The translations under genes and the position numbers were made by a program. From the NCBI GenBank assembly GCA_016700115.1, contig CP064999.1, forward strand, positions 3,720,001 through 3,784,000: a stretch of DNA of 64,000 bases, in the 5' to 3' direction. The stretch's first letter is position 1. The number at the start of each line of letters is the position of its first letter. The notes under the pieces are model-generated. The model was not told the origin of the DNA. It did not search any database and worked only from the letters and a program-made list of their open reading frames with translations. Source of the stretch: Sphingobacteriales bacterium. GTDB taxonomy: Bacteria > Bacteroidota > Bacteroidia > Chitinophagales > UBA2359. This document shows, one piece after another, positions 34,912 through 43,192 of the stretch.

Positions 34912-35832
34912 TTATCCCATTGTTACATTTCTGAAAACCTCTTCCAAATCTCTTTCAATTGGCGACATTTCAGTAAGCACCCAATTGTTTTCGACACATA
35001 AATTAAAAATCTGACGTCGGGAAGATTCTCCTTTTTTACTTTCAACCAAATAGCTTTGCCCGTTGAAGTCAACTAAAACAACAGTATCGAGACTCTTGAT
35101 TTTACCTAATATATCGTCAGGGCTACCATCTTCTATTTTCAAGCGACTGACTTCTGCACCGCTTGCCTGTTTACGTAACTCATCAGGAGCTCCATCAGCA
35201 ACGATTTTGCCATCGTTTATAATGATTACTCTATTACAAGTTGCTTCCACTTCAGGTAAAATATGTGTACTGAAAATTACAGTTTTTTCTTTCCCCAACT
35301 CTTTTATCAATTCGCGGATCTCAACTATTTGGTTTGGATCTAACCCTGTAGTCGGTTCATCTAATATTAATACATCGGGATTGTGAATCATGGCTTGAGC
35401 TAGCCCAACTCTCTGACGATAACCTTTTGAAAGTTCGCCTATGTTTTTATGTTTTTCTTTGTCTAATCCGCAAAGTCTGACCATTTCCCGGATGCGTCCT
35501 TTTACTTTATCTTTAGAAACCCCTTGAATTGCTGCTGAAAAAGCTAAGTATTCAATAACAGGCATATCTAAATAAAGCGGGTTGTTTTCGGGCAAATAAC
35601 CAATTCTCTTTTTTAAATAATTGGCATCTGACAAAATAGAATAGTCCCCCATTAACACATCACCCTCACTTGGAGCCATAAAACAAGTAATGATTTTCAT
35701 AGTGGTAGTTTTACCGGCTCCGTTTGGTCCTAAAAAGCCCAAAATTTCACCACTTCTCACCTCAAATGAAATATTATCCACAGCCTTTTGTGAACCGTAA
35801 CGCTTGGTTAAGTTATTTACTCGTATGTTCAT
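34912..35832 (-). CDS. GldA-family ABC transporter ATP-binding protein
   Basis: I place the start at ATG 35832 (306 residues); a TTG three codons earlier is less likely. Walker A is GPNGAGKTT (about 37-45), the signature is LSKGYRQRVGLAQ, Walker B is DVLILDEPTTGLDPNQ, and the switch His is in FSTHIL. The last ~85 residues are the regulatory extension seen in ABC-2 ATPases. It powers the GldF-type permease. A well-formed promoter lies 57 bp upstream, so this is the first gene of a four-gene unit (ATPase, permease, protease, GldG-type protein). Confidence 0.92.
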   Translation of the reverse strand: MNIRVNNLTKRYGSQKAVDNISFEVRSGEILGFLGPNGAGKTTTMKIITCFMAPSEGDVLMGDYSILSDANYLKKRIGYLPENNPLYLDMPVIEYLAFSAAIQGVSKDKVKGRIREMVRLCGLDKEKHKNIGELSKGYRQRVGLAQAMIHNPDVLILDEPTTGLDPNQIVEIRELIKELGKEKTVIFSTHILPEVEATCNRVIIINDGKIVADGAPDELRKQASGAEVSRLKIEDGSPDDILGKIKSLDTVVLVDFNGQSYLVESKKGESSRRQIFNLCVENNWVLTEMSPIERDLEEVFRNVTMG

Positions 35833-35888
35833 GTTTATCAAAAATTTAAAACAATCAAAATCAATACAGTTTCATCAATTTTGAGTTG

Positions 35889-35918
35889 CAAAGGTATTAA
35901 GTTACTATGAAAAGTCAA
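35889..35918 (-). promoter_or_regulatory. Bacteroidota promoter of the gldA-type operon
   Basis: On the minus strand TTG (35916-35918), a 19-nt spacer and TACCTTTG (35889-35896) match the TTG-N19-TAnnTTTG consensus of Bacteroidota sigma-ABfr. It is the best-formed promoter I found in the window. Confidence 0.75.
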
Positions 35919-36041
35919 GCGCTTAAAACAGAAAACCATTTTTTAAGTCTAGTAAAAAAATAGTTTTTGTTAGGTTAATGTTACTTGATTAATAATTTGA
36001 GCCTTTATAATTTGTATTTTGCAGCCAAATAGATGTAGTTT

Positions 36042-37040
36042 ATGTGTCATCTTAATTTTTGGAAATTCGCAGTTTTGATGATAAGCATTTTACAGTTCAA
36101 TTACATTTCATCAAAAAGCGATTATCAAACAGATATAAAACCACAGAAAGTTTATGTAGGGGTTTATTTAATGAACCTTTACGATATCAATGCAGATGCT
36201 CATTCATTTTATGCTGATTTATATTTATGGTTTAAATGGAAAGGAGATATTGACCCGACAAGCATTGAATTTGTTAATTTGATTGAAAAATGGAGCACCA
36301 CTTTTACTCTTTTTTCTGATACAGCCACTTTATTAGCAAATGGTTATCAATATAATGGCATGAGGGTTGAAGGGCGATTTTACCATCCATTTCAAATGGA
36401 GAGATTCCCCATTGACCGGCATTTATTCGATATTCAAATCGAAAACACCGATTATCCAGTTGATTCCATAGTTTATTTGCCAGACGAAGACAATATTTCG
36501 AGAATTAGATCACTACTTGATTTGCCGGGTTGGAATGTTCAAGGTTGCAAAATTGTAAATAAAACCCATAGTTATTTGACGGATTTTGGAAATTCTGACA
36601 TTGGGCAAAGAAACTACAGTAATGCAGTAATAGAGGTCGGCATTACTCGTCCAATTTCATATTTTCTTCTTAAACTTATGCTGCCTTTGTTGATTGTTTT
36701 GTTGTCAAGTATTGGAGGTTTGGTCATATTCCCTTCTAAAAGTTATGTTGATGCAAGAATATCATTGCCAATTGGTGGATTATTAACTGCTGTTTTTTTG
36801 CAGCAATCTTATTCAGACGCACTACCTGAAGTTGGATATATGGTATTGATGGATAAGATTTATCTTTTAGCATATACAGTCATTGCAGCAGTTGTTTTAG
36901 AAATAATTCTTTCTGCAAATTTTTTAAAAAGCAACAAACATGCTGATGTCGAAAACTTGCAATTTATTGAACGAAACCTGGCTTTGTTTCTTATTGGCGG
37001 ATTTATTGCAGGCATGATTTTGCTGATGTATATTAGCTGA
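36042..37040 (+). CDS. Pentameric ligand-gated ion channel (prokaryotic Cys-loop receptor homologue)
   Basis: This 332-residue protein has a signal-like N-terminus (about 1-24), an extracellular beta-sandwich domain (about 30-205), and four helices: M1 about 207-230, M2 about 237-258, M3 about 266-293, M4 about 311-331. The sandwich has VYVGVYLMNLYDIN and YLWFKWKGDIDP, and the conserved FPIDRHLFDIQ (122-132) in the Cys-loop region, without the loop cysteines as usual in bacteria. M1 has the Pro in LPLL. The M2-M3 segment LPEVGYMVLMDKIYLL parallels LPKTPYMT of GLIC. Such channels sit in the inner membrane with the sandwich in the periplasm. An Asp before M2 (SYVDAR) hints at cation selectivity, but that is inference. 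The ligand is unknown. It is divergent from the gldA-type operon. Confidence 0.88.
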   Translation: MCHLNFWKFAVLMISILQFNYISSKSDYQTDIKPQKVYVGVYLMNLYDINADAHSFYADLYLWFKWKGDIDPTSIEFVNLIEKWSTTFTLFSDTATLLANGYQYNGMRVEGRFYHPFQMERFPIDRHLFDIQIENTDYPVDSIVYLPDEDNISRIRSLLDLPGWNVQGCKIVNKTHSYLTDFGNSDIGQRNYSNAVIEVGITRPISYFLLKLMLPLLIVLLSSIGGLVIFPSKSYVDARISLPIGGLLTAVFLQQSYSDALPEVGYMVLMDKIYLLAYTVIAAVVLEIILSANFLKSNKHADVENLQFIERNLALFLIGGFIAGMILLMYIS

Positions 37041-37098
37041 TAGTTTTTTGACTATAAGCTGTGTTCCTCAAGACCTATGTTTTAACGAACTGATTTCG

Positions 37099-37106
37099 TA
37101 TTTTTG
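37099..37106 (+). promoter_or_regulatory. -7 promoter motif of the PhoD-type gene (TATTTTTG)
   Basis: This is an exact TAnnTTTG match 30 bp before the start codon, with no clear -33 element. Confidence 0.5.
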
Positions 37107-37136
37107 CAAAACTATTTTCTACGATAATATTAAACT

Positions 37137-39350
37137 ATGCGTTTGATTTTTGGCAAGTGTTTTATCATTTTAACAGTTTTTTTGTTAAGCTCTGAAGTTT
37201 CTAAAGCTCAAATTGTTTTCGACGAAACTTTAGCACCATTTTACCATGGCGTAGCCTCGGGTGATCCTTTGGATGACAGGGTAATTATTTGGACCCGTAT
37301 TTCCAATGTAACTGAAAGTACATTAGTGCATTGGCAAATAGCAACGGATACAAGTTTTAACAGCATTGTAAATTGCGGCTCAGTATTAACTGACGATTCC
37401 AAAGATTTCACCGTAAAAGTTGATGTTGACAGACTTGAGCCTAACACTTATTACTATTACCGATTTTTTGGTTTAGGAAAATTTTCTTTGACCGGCCGTA
37501 CTAAAACACTTCCTGTTGGTGATGTAAATAATGCTCGACTGGCAATTGTATCATGTGCTCGATTGACTGATGGTATTTATAACGTTTACGGACGAATAGC
37601 AGAGCGAAATGATATTGATGCAGTGTTGCATTTGGGAGATTATATTTATGAATACGGCAATACATCTAATTATCCAACAGGTGGGATTAATCCTCATGAT
37701 CCGCCTTATGAATTGATTACTCTTTCAGACTACAGAACTCGTTATGCACAATATCATACTGAAATCAATTTGAGGAAAATGCGCCAGCAACATCCTATAA
37801 TTGTTATATGGGATGATCATGAAACTGCCAATAATTCATGGTATGGAGGTGCTGAAAATCACGACTCGAGTTCAGAAGGGGATTGGTTTGTACGAAAAGC
37901 AGCAGGAGTTCAGGCTTCTTTTGAATGGCAGCCAATACGAGAAAGTATTGATAATCCCGGAGTAATATTTAGGAAGTTTTCATTTGGAAACCTGGCAGAT
38001 TTAATTATGTTGGATACACGACTCGAAGGACGGGACGAACAACCTTCAATTACCGGCAATCTGAACAGTTCTACTCGTAAAATGGTCAGTACGACCCAAT
38101 TAAATTGGTTAACTAACGCTTTAAGCAACGAAGGAACTCAATGGAAAATCATGGCTCAACAAGTAATGGTTGCTCCTTTAGTAGTTTTTGGGCTTGTTTT
38201 AAATACAGATCAATGGGATGGTTATCAATACCAACGCTCACACATTTTGAATCATGTTATAAATAACAGTATTCCAAACCTTGTTGTTTTAACCGGAGAC
38301 ATTCATTCTTCATGGGCGAACGACTTGCCAAGAAGTGGATACAATGCCTCAACCGGAGCTAATTCTTATGGTGTAGAATTTGTTGTATCAGGTGCATCAT
38401 CAGCGGGAATTCCTTTTTCAGTAGGGGAGACCTTAATCCGGCTCTTAAATCCTCATGTAAAGTGGGTGGATGTTGACCGGCATGGGTATAACATATTAGA
38501 TATAACCACATCAAGAACCCAATGCGAATGGTATTTTGTTCCAACAATAACTTCGCCAAATACCGGACAAACACTAGAAAAAACGTACTATACCAATTCA
38601 GGAGAACGCCATCTTAGGTTAGGTAGCGGTAGTTCAGAGAGTAATATTCCAACAGCAGTTCAAGCGCCCTTAAATCCTAAGACTGTAGTTTCTGCTGTCA
38701 TCAAAGTTGCTTTGCAAGGAGCTTTCGACCCTTTAACCGGATTAATGCGAACTGATTTGCAAAGTAATTTTTTGATTCCACCCAATCAGCCTTTTACAAA
38801 TATAACACCTTTTCACTCGGGTAATGAACTTCTTAACATCATGCCTCCGGAGGCTGTAGATTGGGTAGTTGTAGAATTAAGAGATCCAAATACTTATGAA
38901 ATTGTAGATTCTGTGGCGGCCATTTTGATGAATGACGGGTTTATTTCAGGTGCAAACTGGGGCGGATGTCCTGCACCATTGTTATTTCCAAAAGCGTCAC
39001 CGGGAAACTATTATATTGTTGTTAAAGCTCGCAACCATTTGGGAGTAATGAGTTCAACCACAGTTAACCTGCCAAGTCAAACTTTTTTTGATTTTACTCA
39101 ATCGAATGAGCAATCCTTCGGCATAGGCCAACAAGTTGAGATTGCAACCAATTTGTTTGCAATATATTCAGGAGATTGTAATAATGACGGGGTTATCAAT
39201 GTCCACGATTTTAATATTTACAACAATGCAACAGATACCGGTAACGGTTATCTACAAGGCGACTGTAATTTGGATGGAGTGATTAATGTAGATGATTTCG
39301 AACTTTGGAAAAGCAATGCCAAACAAATAGGAATTTTTTGGATTAGATAA
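37137..39350 (+). CDS. PhoD-type alkaline phosphatase/phosphodiesterase with dockerin-like tail
   Basis: This 737-residue protein has a signal peptide (about 1-24), the PhoD N-terminal fibronectin-like domain (about 30-125, YHGVASGDPLDDRVIIWTR), then the metallophosphoesterase domain with VSCARL, HLGDYIYEYG, IWDDHETANNSW and VVLTGDIHSSW, which supply the metal ligands. A beta-rich region follows. The last ~60 residues hold two calcium-loop repeats, GDCNNDGVINVHDF and GDCNLDGVINVDDF, as in type I dockerins. PhoD enzymes hydrolyse phosphate mono- and diesters outside the cytoplasm. No T9SS sorting domain is seen, so its final location is unclear. Confidence 0.9.
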   Translation: MRLIFGKCFIILTVFLLSSEVSKAQIVFDETLAPFYHGVASGDPLDDRVIIWTRISNVTESTLVHWQIATDTSFNSIVNCGSVLTDDSKDFTVKVDVDRLEPNTYYYYRFFGLGKFSLTGRTKTLPVGDVNNARLAIVSCARLTDGIYNVYGRIAERNDIDAVLHLGDYIYEYGNTSNYPTGGINPHDPPYELITLSDYRTRYAQYHTEINLRKMRQQHPIIVIWDDHETANNSWYGGAENHDSSSEGDWFVRKAAGVQASFEWQPIRESIDNPGVIFRKFSFGNLADLIMLDTRLEGRDEQPSITGNLNSSTRKMVSTTQLNWLTNALSNEGTQWKIMAQQVMVAPLVVFGLVLNTDQWDGYQYQRSHILNHVINNSIPNLVVLTGDIHSSWANDLPRSGYNASTGANSYGVEFVVSGASSAGIPFSVGETLIRLLNPHVKWVDVDRHGYNILDITTSRTQCEWYFVPTITSPNTGQTLEKTYYTNSGERHLRLGSGSSESNIPTAVQAPLNPKTVVSAVIKVALQGAFDPLTGLMRTDLQSNFLIPPNQPFTNITPFHSGNELLNIMPPEAVDWVVVELRDPNTYEIVDSVAAILMNDGFISGANWGGCPAPLLFPKASPGNYYIVVKARNHLGVMSSTTVNLPSQTFFDFTQSNEQSFGIGQQVEIATNLFAIYSGDCNNDGVINVHDFNIYNNATDTGNGYLQGDCNLDGVINVDDFELWKSNAKQIGIFWIR

Positions 39351-39512
39351 CGGTTTTAAACAGGATGAAATCTTTTAAATTTCCTGTGCAAGAGCAATGT
39401 GCAAGGTCAATTCATAAAGCGAAATTTGTGACAACCACTTTTTTCTTATAATTCACATTATGTTAAGTAGAATTGTGGAGGTTTTTTAATTCACACCTAT
39501 TTGTCTTTAAAC

Positions 39513-39546
39513 AAAAAAGCCACTATCGAAAAATAGTGGCTTTTTT
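39513..39546. terminator. Bidirectional terminator (first copy, in the duplicated segment)
   Basis: AAAAAAGCCACTAT (39513-39526) pairs perfectly with ATAGTGGCTTTTTT (39533-39546). The same hairpin recurs at 41782-41814 because the whole segment is duplicated around the insertion sequence. Confidence 0.85.
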
Positions 39547-39929
39547 GTTTGGGAATAAATATTTCTTAAAGACTATTGATTGCTTTTAATAGCATCGTAT
39601 CTGGCTTTATATTCGTTAGATTTTTTCATGTCTCCTAAATTAGCATGAATTTCTTTTAAAGCAATCAGTGTATTTAAATCATTAGCTTCTACAGCCAAAG
39701 CTTTATCAAAATAAGGCAGTGCTTTGTTGAAAAGACCTTTAGCTTCGTTGCTTAATTTATCGTATTCTTTTTGTTTGCTAAGGTCGAGTTCATTGGCTTG
39801 TTTGATTTTATCAGCAGCTTCGTTGTAAAACAATGCACCCATATTATATAAGGCATCAAAGAAATCCGGTTTGATGTTTAATGCTTTGGTATAGTAACTT
39901 TCTGCTTTCTCCCTCATTCCTGGTCCTGT
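39514..39929. repeat. 416-bp direct duplication, left copy (IS target duplication)
   Basis: It appears identical over its length to 41782-42197 and abuts the left inverted repeat of the IS1634-type element. It contains the terminator and the last 114 codons plus stop of the TPR gene. I compared the two copies line by line and saw no difference. Confidence 0.9.
39573..39917 (-). pseudogene. Orphan 3' fragment of the TPR gene, created by the IS target duplication
   Basis: These 114 codons encode the same amino acids as the last 114 of the TPR protein at 41841-43073. The fragment lies in the left copy of the 416-bp duplication, cut off from promoter, signal peptide and the first 300 residues. 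It starts at an internal Met (MREKAESYYTK) and is very probably not functional. It should not be annotated as an independent gene. Confidence 0.88.
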
Positions 39930-41781
39930 CCTGACTTTGACAGTTAAATTTCACAAACCATTGATAATCAGCGAGTTAAGTTTCCTAAAAATGGCATAGT
40001 TGCCACTACAAAACGGGTTATTTAGTTCGCTGGAGCTAAGTCTTTGAACGGAGGGATACGAAATGCCGAAAGGATTTTGTTGGTTAATGCTGTGTCAGCA
40101 CCTTTCAGCAAGTACTTTTTATCATCAATTGTTAGTTCAGACAATTGCATTTGATTGAGTTCTTCTTTAATACTGCATGGACTTAAGTTGATGTTTGCAA
40201 ACTTTAGGGTTAGTTCCACCGTCCGTTCGAGCATGAATGCTAAAAAACAGGTCATGAAATGTCCTTTTATCCTTTTGGGTGTCCAATGAAAAATTGGTCG
40301 AGTGGATAGGGTGGTCTTCAATACCCGGAAACTTTCTTCTATTTTCCATAATTGATGGTAGTTTGCCAAGACTTCTTCGTTCGTCATATCCATTTTACTA
40401 TACTGTATGCCGTAGTAACCATCCCATTTTGCATCTTCATCTATTCGTTCTTGGTCTATTTCAGCAGCTTTTGTATTGGTACTCTCCGCCATTTTCAGGA
40501 ATCGGTTAGCCCCCTTTTTGTTTTGCAAGTCCGCTCCGTTGTCTAATTTGACTTTTGCTTTTTGTATTTGTCTTTCCCTGTCTCTTGCGTCTTTGGCTGC
40601 CCTTTTGGCACTCCAAGTAATTAGGAGTTTATCTTGCAATTTTTGTTTCTTTTTATTGGCATCGCTGTAGGTTGTTTCGTAATCCAACACTTTCCAGCTA
40701 AATGTTACTTCACCCGTATCCTCGCACACAGTCTTTGTCTCCATATCATTGGTTGCCAAAATCTTTTGTACCAACTTTTGGGGCATCGATTTTAAGCGGG
40801 CACTAACAATGTAGTCATAACCCGCTTGACGTATTAAATGAAAATTTTCTTTCGAGTTGAGACCTTTGTCGGCTACTACAATGACTTTTCTTATATTAAA
40901 CTGTTTTTCTAACATTTTCAGCGCATCTACCATCGTCTGACCATCAAAAGTATTACCGGAAAAAGATCGTAGCCTATCGGTCTGCCTGTGCTATCTATAA
41001 ATAAGCCCATCACCACTTGTACTTCATTAAACTTTCCAGCTTTGCTAAACCCAAATTCGCGTAAAGCATCTGCTCTGTTTGTCTCAAAGTGATAATTCGT
41101 TACATCATAAAAAGCAACTTCGATGGGCTTAGCATAAACGCCTTTTTTATGGTAAAACAGTTGTGTCTCAATTGCCTGCTTTTTTATCACACAAAAAATC
41201 TAAACTTCTGGTAAATTTCTTGCAACCCAATTATGTTTCCTGCCCATAAAACAATTTCTGATCTTTAAATGCTTGATGTTTTGATTTGCTTTTCAACAGA
41301 CGATGAAGCACACAATAGAAAATCACCTCTTCTATATCGAACTTTATCCTTGTTCCCTTAGCACATTTTTTGATAATTTCTCCGATGCCAAGTTGCTCCC
41401 ATACTTTTTTATAGACCAAATGACCATAACAGAAGCGTGCAGTTTCCTGCAAATTCTCTGCCCCAATGCAAGGCGTGTTATTCAATGACAGCAATTTCTG
41501 CCCAACTGATAGTAGGAATCCTGAATCACGCAACTGGTCAAGGCGACCAAAGTTGGCAATTACCTTGTGCTTGGTAGTCTTTCCTTCACGAAAAGATTCC
41601 ACTAACTGAATATACGTATGGTTTTTAGATTTAGTGGCTTTTACAAACATACCGCAAATGTAAGCATATTGTCTTAAAAACAATAGCCTAAGAAAAAAAA
41701 GTTGCCACTACAATTGCGGTTTTTTATTTCTTATTATCATTGATTATTAACGGGTTATCTCATTTAACTGTCAAAGTCAGG
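39930..41781 (-). mobile_element. IS1634-type insertion sequence, 1852 bp
   Basis: The ends are perfect 20-bp inverted repeats: CCTGACTTTGACAGTTAAAT at 39930-39949 and its reverse complement at 41762-41781. They abut the two copies of the 416-bp direct repeat exactly, which fixes the element's borders. The interior encodes a DDE transposase on the minus strand in at least three pieces. Size, protein family and the very long target duplication all fit IS1634 of the IS1634 family, for which duplications of up to several hundred bp have been reported. Confidence 0.92.
40022..41683 (-). pseudogene. IS1634-type transposase, broken by frameshifts
   Basis: Three consecutive frames make one transposase. 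Residues from 41683 (MFLRQYAYICGMFVKATKSK ... KHQAFKDQKLFYGQET) are followed by an intermediate stretch reading IIGLQEIYQKFRFF in another frame, then 41190-40927 (VAFYDVTNYHF with the first Asp; GLFIDSTGRPIGYDLFP), then 40933-40022 (VVADKGLNS with the second Asp; LWKIEESFRVLK with the catalytic Glu). The last break is a one-base loss: adding a G in CCGGTAAT restores PGNTFDGQTMVDA. All catalytic residues are encoded but the protein cannot be made whole, unless some breaks are sequencing errors. Confidence 0.88.
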
Positions 41782-41814
41782 AAAAAGCCACTATCGAAAA
41801 ATAGTGGCTTTTTT
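41782..41814. terminator. Bidirectional terminator after the TPR gene (second copy)
   Basis: This is the same hairpin as at 39513-39546 (AAAAAGCCACTAT with ATAGTGGCTTTTT), 27 bp downstream of the TPR gene stop on the minus strand. Confidence 0.85.
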
Positions 41815-42197
41815 GTTTGGGAATAAATATTTCTTAAAGACTATTGATTGCTTTTAATAGCATCGTATCTGGCTTTATATTCGTTAGATTTTTTCATGTC
41901 TCCTAAATTAGCATGAATTTCTTTTAAAGCAATCAGTGTATTTAAATCATTAGCTTCTACAGCCAAAGCTTTATCAAAATAAGGCAGTGCTTTGTTGAAA
42001 AGACCTTTAGCTTCGTTGCTTAATTTATCGTATTCTTTTTGTTTGCTAAGGTCGAGTTCATTGGCTTGTTTGATTTTATCAGCAGCTTCGTTGTAAAACA
42101 ATGCACCCATATTATATAAGGCATCAAAGAAATCCGGTTTGATGTTTAATGCTTTGGTATAGTAACTTTCTGCTTTCTCCCTCATTCCTGGTCCTGT
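41782..42197. repeat. 416-bp direct duplication, right copy (IS target duplication)
   Basis: This is the right copy, joined to the intact TPR gene. It abuts the right inverted repeat of the IS and includes a terminator (41782-41814) and the 3' end of the TPR gene. Because this copy is complete, the insertion left the TPR gene intact. Confidence 0.9.
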
Positions 42198-43073
42198 TAA
42201 GCCTTCATAAGTACTGCCTAATGCAAAGTATAAACTTGGATTATCAGGAAACAAAGCTGCTGCCTCCTCCATTTTAGCAATAGCTTCCTGTTGTTTGCCT
42301 GCTTTCAACAATGTATTGATTTCAGCAATCAGAAAATCTTTGCTTGCCGGATAACGGGCTTTTCCTGCATCAATAATTTCAGCAGCTTTGGCATCATTTC
42401 CTTTAGCGAGATATAAAGAAGCTAACTGTTGGTAAATCTGAACATCATTGTAATTCATTGAAATCAATCGCTCGTAAATAGCAATGGCTTCTTCACTTTT
42501 ACCGGCATTTTGTGCAGAAAAAGCGCTCATGGCTATAGAGGATGAATCAATGCCTCCAAGACCATTTTTTGAAAGAATTTCTGCTATTTCAGAGGCCTTA
42601 GAAAAACTATTATATGCCATTAGAAAATCATTGTTTTCGTAGCCTTGTACTCCTGCATTAAATGATTTAATACGAGCATCTTCGAGCACTTTTATATTAG
42701 TAATGGTGGATTCTGTTTTATCGGCTTCAATTGCCAAACGGGCAGCCTCAACCGCTTGAGATGAAGCCTGATCTGCCTGTTGGTAATTTGGAACAGCAGC
42801 TAATTCAGAATAAATTTGTGCTTTATAAGAATAGACTTTGGCACTGGTTTTTGGTTTTAATTTGGGGTCATTAGCACTTTGCATCGCTTTTATTTCTTCA
42901 ACTGCTGCATCAATTGCTGTTTGAGCTTTTTCTAAAGATGCAGTTTTTCCTTCTGCTTTGTCGTAATTAAGGTAGTTATTTAAGTGATTGCGGGCCGTGT
43001 TCATATTTTTACTTTGTGCAAACATGAATTGTGTTGCAACGATGCACACGATTAGAAACAAGATGTTTTTCAT
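41841..43073 (-). CDS. Exported TPR protein downstream of gyrA
   Basis: I prefer the ATG at 43073 (410 residues), which opens directly into a signal peptide (MKNILFLIVCIVATQFMFAQ); the longer frame adds 14 unlikely residues. The rest is helical with several TPR motifs (for example AIAIYERLISMNYNDVQIYQQLASLYLAKGN, shortened here: AIAIYERLISMNYNDVQIYQ), so it is a protein-binding scaffold, probably periplasmic. A gyrA-TPR pair is often seen in Bacteroidota and the 119-bp gap on the same strand supports co-transcription. The 3' end is duplicated across the IS1634-type element but the gene itself is intact. Confidence 0.85.
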   Translation of the reverse strand: MKNILFLIVCIVATQFMFAQSKNMNTARNHLNNYLNYDKAEGKTASLEKAQTAIDAAVEEIKAMQSANDPKLKPKTSAKVYSYKAQIYSELAAVPNYQQADQASSQAVEAARLAIEADKTESTITNIKVLEDARIKSFNAGVQGYENNDFLMAYNSFSKASEIAEILSKNGLGGIDSSSIAMSAFSAQNAGKSEEAIAIYERLISMNYNDVQIYQQLASLYLAKGNDAKAAEIIDAGKARYPASKDFLIAEINTLLKAGKQQEAIAKMEEAAALFPDNPSLYFALGSTYEGLTGPGMREKAESYYTKALNIKPDFFDALYNMGALFYNEAADKIKQANELDLSKQKEYDKLSNEAKGLFNKALPYFDKALAVEANDLNTLIALKEIHANLGDMKKSNEYKARYDAIKSNQ

Positions 43074-43192
43074 ACTTTGAAAAGAATTTATTTTAGTTTT
43101 GCAATAATGATGCACGGATTTTGACTAAGACAATTAGGGTAATGTTTAAAATTACCGTTCTTTTGTTTAAGCAAGTAGTCAATTCCTATTAA

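Noticed and set aside
39573..39917. An independent small TPR gene
   Set aside because: It is an exact copy of the 3' end of the TPR gene at 41841-43073 and lies in the IS target duplication, without its own promoter or signal peptide.
39514..42197. The 416-bp duplication as a simple assembly error
   Set aside because: The repeats end exactly at the 20-bp inverted repeats of the element, which is what transposition with a long target duplication gives. It cannot be fully excluded without reads.
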